A stretch of 64,000 bases of DNA, from contig OZ024794.1 in NCBI GenBank assembly GCA_964017045.1, positions 53,792,608 through 53,856,607 of the forward strand, written 5' to 3'. A program made the translations under genes and the position numbers. The stretch is from Omphiscola glabra. Lineage: Eukaryota; Mollusca; Gastropoda; Lymnaeidae. This document shows positions 59,426 through 64,000 of this stretch, piece after piece. The number at the start of each line of letters is the position of its first letter. The first letter of the stretch is position 1. The notes under the pieces were generated by a model. The model was not told the origin of the DNA. It did not search any database and saw only the letters and a program-made list of their open reading frames with translations.

Positions 59426-60712
59426 ATTCAGAATCAGCTGAAATTAAATGCTAGACCGAGACAATCCCACTGCCATTATTTTTTTGTGTGTGTGTTTTTT
59501 TTTTTTTTTTTTGATTTTTTTTTTTTTTTTTTATCTTGTATACCAATGTTGACTGATCACTCTGTCCATGAACGTTTTGTTGTGGGTTTGGGTACTGGGG
59601 ATACTGATTAGGACTGTGGTCACGTAAGTTTCTCTTGTTTTGGGGGTGGGAATAAAAGGGGGAGAGGAGAAGGGGAGGGGTGGGGAGGAATCGTTGCCCC
59701 GTGAAAAGGAAACGGATATCCTCCCTTGCGCGTTCAACTTCTCCATTTCCAGTCATCGTCAGAGCACGCGCCGTGGTATTAAGTCCGTCTAGCCACGTGA
59801 CCTATGCGGACTTCCTATTGTCCCCGTGACATCCCAATGACGTCCCTGTAGCACCCCCAAGTGAAAAGTGTCCGAAATCTTCCCATTTCAAATAGTTAAG
59901 CTCTACTGATCCAGTACTCCTCCAGTGTTCGGGATTTCTTTTGTTTCACTGACTGAAGATGGAAATAATATTGAGTCTAAGAGATGCGCTGTTAGGGGTA
60001 CAGAGTTTATTTTGTCCTTAAATAACCATAAGAACCCCCCCCCCCCCAACCCCCAAACTGACAATATCTACGACTAAATGTAAATTTATTGAGTAAAAAA
60101 GGATTTTTAAAACAAACAAAAAAACGTTAAAATAACAAAAGTAACTCAACTTTTAAGTGGTTAATTTCAAACACGAGGATAAAAGTAAATTTAATTGAGG
60201 GGAGGGTGCGGCGCCTAGAGCCCCCTACCTACAACTCTGACGAATTCTGTATAAATATTGATCACACTCAGCCCATTCGCATTAAGACCTCTACCGAATC
60301 CACCATCACATGTAATCGTTTAGCATGCCCCCCCCCCCCCCGGTCCCACAGCTTTCGAACACGCCCGTGAGCATTGATAGCGTGAGGCCGTCCATCTGTT
60401 GCTTTCACAGTCGATTAGATTAGGCGAAAACTGATCGGATTTGTCTATTGGCGAGTCGTGATTCGGACTGCTGTCAGATGATGGGGAGTAGTCCATTAGA
60501 TGGAGATGAAGTACACGATGAAGGACCGGTTCGTAGAATAGAAGAATGGGGGGTGGGATAATCGTTACAACTTGAGGACTACTATATGACACAGGGTGTT
60601 TGATTCCTAAGGTTTCTTGGTCCTCTTAGGAGAATTATTTTTTTTTGAACCGCCATGAATGACAGCTACTATTTACAAATAATTTCTAGTATACTAGTAT
60701 ATTTTTAAACTT
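59426..60712. other. Non-coding DNA without recognised features
   Basis: T-tracts at 59495-59532 and C-runs at about 60036-60047 and 60329-60340. No gene or mobile element recognised. Confidence 0.5.
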
Positions 60713-60720
60713 CAACTTTG

Positions 60721-60900
60721 CAGAGGCGTGGCGAAGGGGTGGCGGGGGGGCAGATGTCCCCGGACGCCAGCTAGTTAGGGGCGTCAAAATGTGCTTTGGT
60801 ATAATTTTATTGATGAAAATAATGGGTTTGGGGGTTGAAAAAAGGGGCGCTTTAAAATGAATATTGTCCCCGGGTGCCAAACACTCTAGCTAGGCCGCTG
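60721..60900. mobile_element. 180-bp hAT-like MITE with perfect 8-bp TSD (copy 1)
   Basis: Starts CAGAGGCGTGGC and ends TAGCTAGGCCGCTG (imperfect inverted ends of CAGnGGC type). Flanked by the identical octamer CAACTTTG at 60713-60720 and 60901-60908. A truncated relative lies at 23105-23245. The end motif is close to that of the 2.2-kb hAT transposon at 23908-26124 (CAGTGGCGTAGC), so that family may have mobilised it. Confidence 0.88.
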
Positions 60901-60999
60901 CAACTTTGGGTAGTTAACGTTATCAAAGGTATCTTACAAGATGGACATAAACGTACTTACACCACATGCTCCCCTTTACACAATACACATGCCCTGTTC

Positions 61000-61192
61000 A
61001 CAGCATGTTCAACTTGTTCACTGCTTGTTCAACCTGTTCACGGCATGTTCAACCTGTTCACTGCATGTTCAATCTGTTCACTGCTTGTTCAACCTTTTCA
61101 CGGCATGTTCAACCTGTTCACTGCATGTTCAACTTGTTCACTGCTTGTTCAACCTTTTCACGGCATGTTCAACCTGTTCACTGCATGTTCAA
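61000..61192. repeat. Minisatellite, 20-bp unit, about 10 copies
   Basis: Units TGTTCAACCTGTTCACTGCA with TTTTCACGGC variants. The 20-bp period shifts frame every unit and there is no stop in the + strand, so all three + frames stay open (95-182 codons). These are spurious. Confidence 0.93.
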
Positions 61193-61323
61193 GATTGTCA
61201 AAAAGATGCCAGGATTGTTTTCAAAGATTTACACAGACGCCAAGCCGGATTAATCGGCAAAGTCGTGATACTTTAAGGTCGAGTGCTGCTGGTTTTGACA
61301 TCAACCCACGCTTTATTAACATC

Positions 61324-61443
61324 AGCTGTCATGTATCAATAAGCGTGGGTTTGTGTGGCAGCCAGCTGTCATGTATCAATAAGCGTGGGTTTGTGTGGCA
61401 GCCAGCTGTCATGTATCAATAAGCGTGGGTTTGTGTGGCAGCA
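61324..61443. repeat. Tandem repeat, 40-bp unit, 3 copies
   Basis: Three identical copies starting AGCTGTCATGTATCAATAAG at 61324, 61364 and 61404. Confidence 0.95.
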
Positions 61444-61502
61444 CCAGATGGAAGAGGTTTGAACACAACATCACATAGACCCCCGGCTGACGATAGCCCT
61501 GT

Positions 61503-62301
61503 TACATGACAACCCCGATATGCATGACAACCCCGGTATACATGACAACCCCGGTATACATGACAACCCCAGTGCATGATGCCCCCGTTACAGGATGACC
61601 CCGGTATATGATTATTTCGGTATATGATTATTTCGGTACATGATGATTTCGGTATATGATGATTTCAGTACCTGATGATTTCAGAACATGATGATTTCAG
61701 TAAATGATGATTTCAGTACATGATGATTTCAGTACATGCTGATTTCAGTACATGATGATTTCAGAACATGATGATTTCAGTACATGATGATTTCAGTACA
61801 TGATGATTTCAGTACATGAGGATTTCAGTACATGATGATTTCAGTACATGATGATTTTAGTACCTGATGATTTCAGTACATGATGATTTCAGTACATGAT
61901 GATTTCAGTACCTGATGATTTCAGTACATGATGATTTCAGTACATGATGATTTTAGTACCTGATGATTTCAGTACATGATGATTTCAGTACATGATGATT
62001 TCGGTACATGATGATTTCAGTACATGATGATTTCGGTACATGATGATTTCAGTACATGATGATTTCGGTATATGATGATTTCAGTACATGATGATTTCAG
62101 TACATGATGATTTCAGTACATGATGATTTCAGTACATGATGATTTCAGTACATGATGATTTCAGTACATGATGATTTCAGTACATGATGATTTCGGTACA
62201 TGATGATTTCAGTACATGATGATTTCAGTACATGATGATTTCAGTACATGATGATTTCAGTACATGATGATTTCAGTACCTGAGGATTTCAGTACATGAT
62301 G
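61503..62301. repeat. Minisatellite, 16-bp unit, about 44 copies, with an 18-bp lead-in
   Basis: 61503-61580 has a few ATGACAACCCCGGTATAC units. From about 61598 the array is 16-bp units TACATGATGATTTCAG with variants TTCGG, TTTTAG, ACCTG and GAACATG. Variant order suggests multi-unit duplications. It is the longest array completely inside the window. Confidence 0.95.
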
Positions 62302-62653
62302 TCACGCGTGATTAGATAAACGGACTCGCGAATGAATCCCAAAAACATTACTTCATGAGCAGAGAGTTATACTGTATACCTCACCCTAGAGTTACGCCAC
62401 AGGTGGGGGGGGGGGTGGAGGTCGGGGTATCGTTATCCCAGAATTCGTTAGTCAGTTCTGGGGTGGAGGTGGCTTTTCCACAGCAATGTTTTTATTTGAA
62501 AACAGGCACTTGATTAGCGGTGGCAAAACTCACGGGGGTGAATGCAATAACTAACAGCTTCTTTTCAGTTACTGGCACTTGGCCACGAGTCAAGATAATG
62601 ACATTTAGTTCATTGCTCGCCAGAAGATAGTTTCAACCCCTCCCCTTTTCATG
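62302..62653. other. Non-coding spacer
   Basis: G-run at about 62404-62416; nothing else recognised. Confidence 0.5.
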
Positions 62654-62661
62654 TCCTAAGG

Positions 62662-62839
62662 CAGTGGTTCTCAACCTTCCTAATGCCGCTACCATTTAAT
62701 AAAGTCCCTCATGTGGCGACCCCCAACCATAAAACGCTTTAAGTTGCTACTTTATAACTGTAGAGTATATGTGTTTTCCGATGGTCTTTGGCGACCCCTG
62801 TGAAAGGGTCATTCGCGACTTACATGTTGAGAACCACTG
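62662..62839 (-). mobile_element. SPIN-like hAT MITE with perfect 8-bp TSD (copy 2)
   Basis: A 178-bp element related to 56794-56990. Left end CAGTGGTTCTCAACCTTCC, right end TTGAGAACCACTG, nearly perfect inverted repeats. Flanked by identical octamers TCCTAAGG at 62654-62661 and 62840-62847. Compared with copy 1 it has a deletion in the GTTGTGGCGACC segment and a shortened palindrome (GGGTCATTCGCGAC). Confidence 0.9.
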
Positions 62840-62847
62840 TCCTAAGG

Positions 62848-63388
62848 TATCAGCAATAGTTTTAATGCCTATTTATCCAAAGTAAATACGCTTTAATTTA
62901 CGTTTCATTTCTTCATATGAGTAAGATGATAAAATCTATTTATTTGTCCACTATATCTTATGAAAATACTTAAGCAAGAAGAAATACAGCCCAAGTGATG
63001 ACCCAAAAGTTCACATCTTTGCCTCGATATTTCCAACGCCACAAAGTCACGAAGACAGTAATATTGCCAGGCCCTGCAATGAATAAGCTTTGAATTGTAT
63101 CAGAGACCGTAATATTAAGGCAAGTCCTGCTATGAATATGCCTTGAATAGTATCAGATGATGATAGCTTGAATCGTGACTTTCGCTTTCCGCAGAAGTTT
63201 TAAATAAAAATGGATTGCTGGCATACGATTTCACGCCAGCCGTTGGCCACACACGCGCAGAGATGCAAGCGTACCCACTTCATTGCCAGGAAAGGCCTAA
63301 ACGAATTGACCGCCTTGCATGTGTTTGTATGTATTTTGTTCGCGCCTAGGCTTCGTACAGGACAACGTGTTCCCAACTCTGGACAAAA
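62848..63388. other. Non-coding DNA without recognised features
   Basis: A GACAGTAATATTG...AATATG segment at 63052-63100 recurs in part at 63104-63150, a small local duplication. No gene recognised. Confidence 0.45.
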
Positions 63389-63495
63389 TCTCTCCTACTC
63401 CAGACTGGACAGCAAGAGTCCGACCCCAGACTGGACCACATGTCTCCTACTCCAGACTGGACCACATGTCTCCTACTCCAGACTGGACCACAGGG
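63389..63495. repeat. Tandem repeat, about 26-bp unit, 4 copies
   Basis: Core CTCCTACTCCAGACTGGACC followed by ACATGT. Makes a short open frame of repeating DWTTCLLLQ type, not considered a gene. Confidence 0.9.
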
Positions 63496-63605
63496 CTCTT
63501 ACTCATGTATAGTTTTACAGCTGCAAGTTTTAACAATCAAAACTGAATCCCCTTATGTTGCAGCCCTGGTAGAGCGAAGTCTTTCATGACCACAGAATTG
63601 CATCC

Positions 63606-64000
63606 CTTGTAACTAGCTACCGTTGTAACTAACTACCATTGTAACTAACTACTGTTGTAACCAGCTGCCATTGTAACTAACTACTGTTGTAACCAGCTAC
63701 CATTGCAACTAACTACTGTTGTAACTAACTACGTTGTAACTAACTACCATTGTAATTAACTACCCTTATAACTAACTACCATTGTAACTAACTACCATTG
63801 TAACTAACTACCATTGTAATTAATTACGATTGTAACTAACTACCATTGTAACTAACTACCATTGTAACTAACTACCATTGTAACTACCTACCATTGTAAC
63901 TTACTACCATTGTAACTAACTACCATTGTAACTAACTACCATTGTAACTAACTACCATTGTAACTAACTACCATTGTAACTAACTACCATTGTAATTAAC
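63606..64000. repeat. Minisatellite, 16-bp unit, at least 24 copies, runs off the window
   Basis: Units ACTACCATTGTAACTA, irregular at the left edge (CGTTG, CTGTTG, CAGCT variants) and nearly perfect toward the right. The right boundary lies beyond 64000. Confidence 0.95.

Noticed and set aside
60874..61422. 182-codon cysteine-rich frame
   Set aside because: All three forward frames are open over the 20-bp array, and this frame also crosses a MITE end and the 40-bp repeat.

Overview
The window is a stretch of an animal nuclear genome: AT-rich, intron-rich, full of transposon relics and unusually dense in minisatellites. Split genes with GT/AG introns, the style of the transposon tails, and the sequence of the two recognisable genes suggest a lophotrochozoan, most likely a gastropod mollusc. 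The species cannot be fixed from the sequence alone.

Only two genes can be reconstructed with confidence, and they converge in the centre. FAN1 (+ strand, coding 33411-40373, 14 coding exons, 933 aa) encodes the Fanconi-associated structure-specific DNA nuclease, with an intact VRR-NUC active site. SUGCT (- strand, coding 47282-42210, 13 exons, 472 aa) encodes mitochondrial succinyl-CoA:glutarate CoA-transferase, a class III (CaiB/BaiF) enzyme. All internal exon phases join without frameshift in both genes. Their functions (DNA crosslink and mismatch-linked repair; lysine/tryptophan catabolism) are unrelated. Upstream of SUGCT, on the + strand, a CpG-rich patch is followed by a possible first coding exon with a signal peptide (48428-48515), which would open a third gene running to the right.

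1-33 kb is intergenic. It holds minisatellites (58, 34, 27, 19, 59, 24, 35, 21, 67, 20 and 57-bp units), LINE 3' tails, a complete but decayed 2.2-kb hAT transposon with terminal inverted repeats and target-site duplication (23908-26124), a 186-bp hAT MITE with a perfect 8-bp duplication (19301-19486), a palindromic MITE with telomere-like filling (29981-30161) and a tRNA-like SINE (about 30321-30560).

48.5-64 kb is a second repeat-rich intergenic or intronic region. It has more than ten further minisatellites (units of 15 to 75 bp), a 753-bp retroposon inserted in a tandem array with a 14-bp duplication, two SPIN-like hAT MITEs each with a perfect 8-bp duplication, another 180-bp hAT-like MITE with a perfect 8-bp duplication, a fold-back element, and LINE tails. 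Nearly all longer open frames outside the two genes come from these repeats or are chance AT-rich frames.

No new multi-gene system is visible. The most notable points are the SPIN-like elements (a family known for horizontal transfer), a FAN1 that keeps the MLH1-binding SPYF motif but shows no UBZ finger, the extraordinary minisatellite density including arrays that multiply an M-box-like or TATA-like motif, and hammerhead-ribozyme-like relics.
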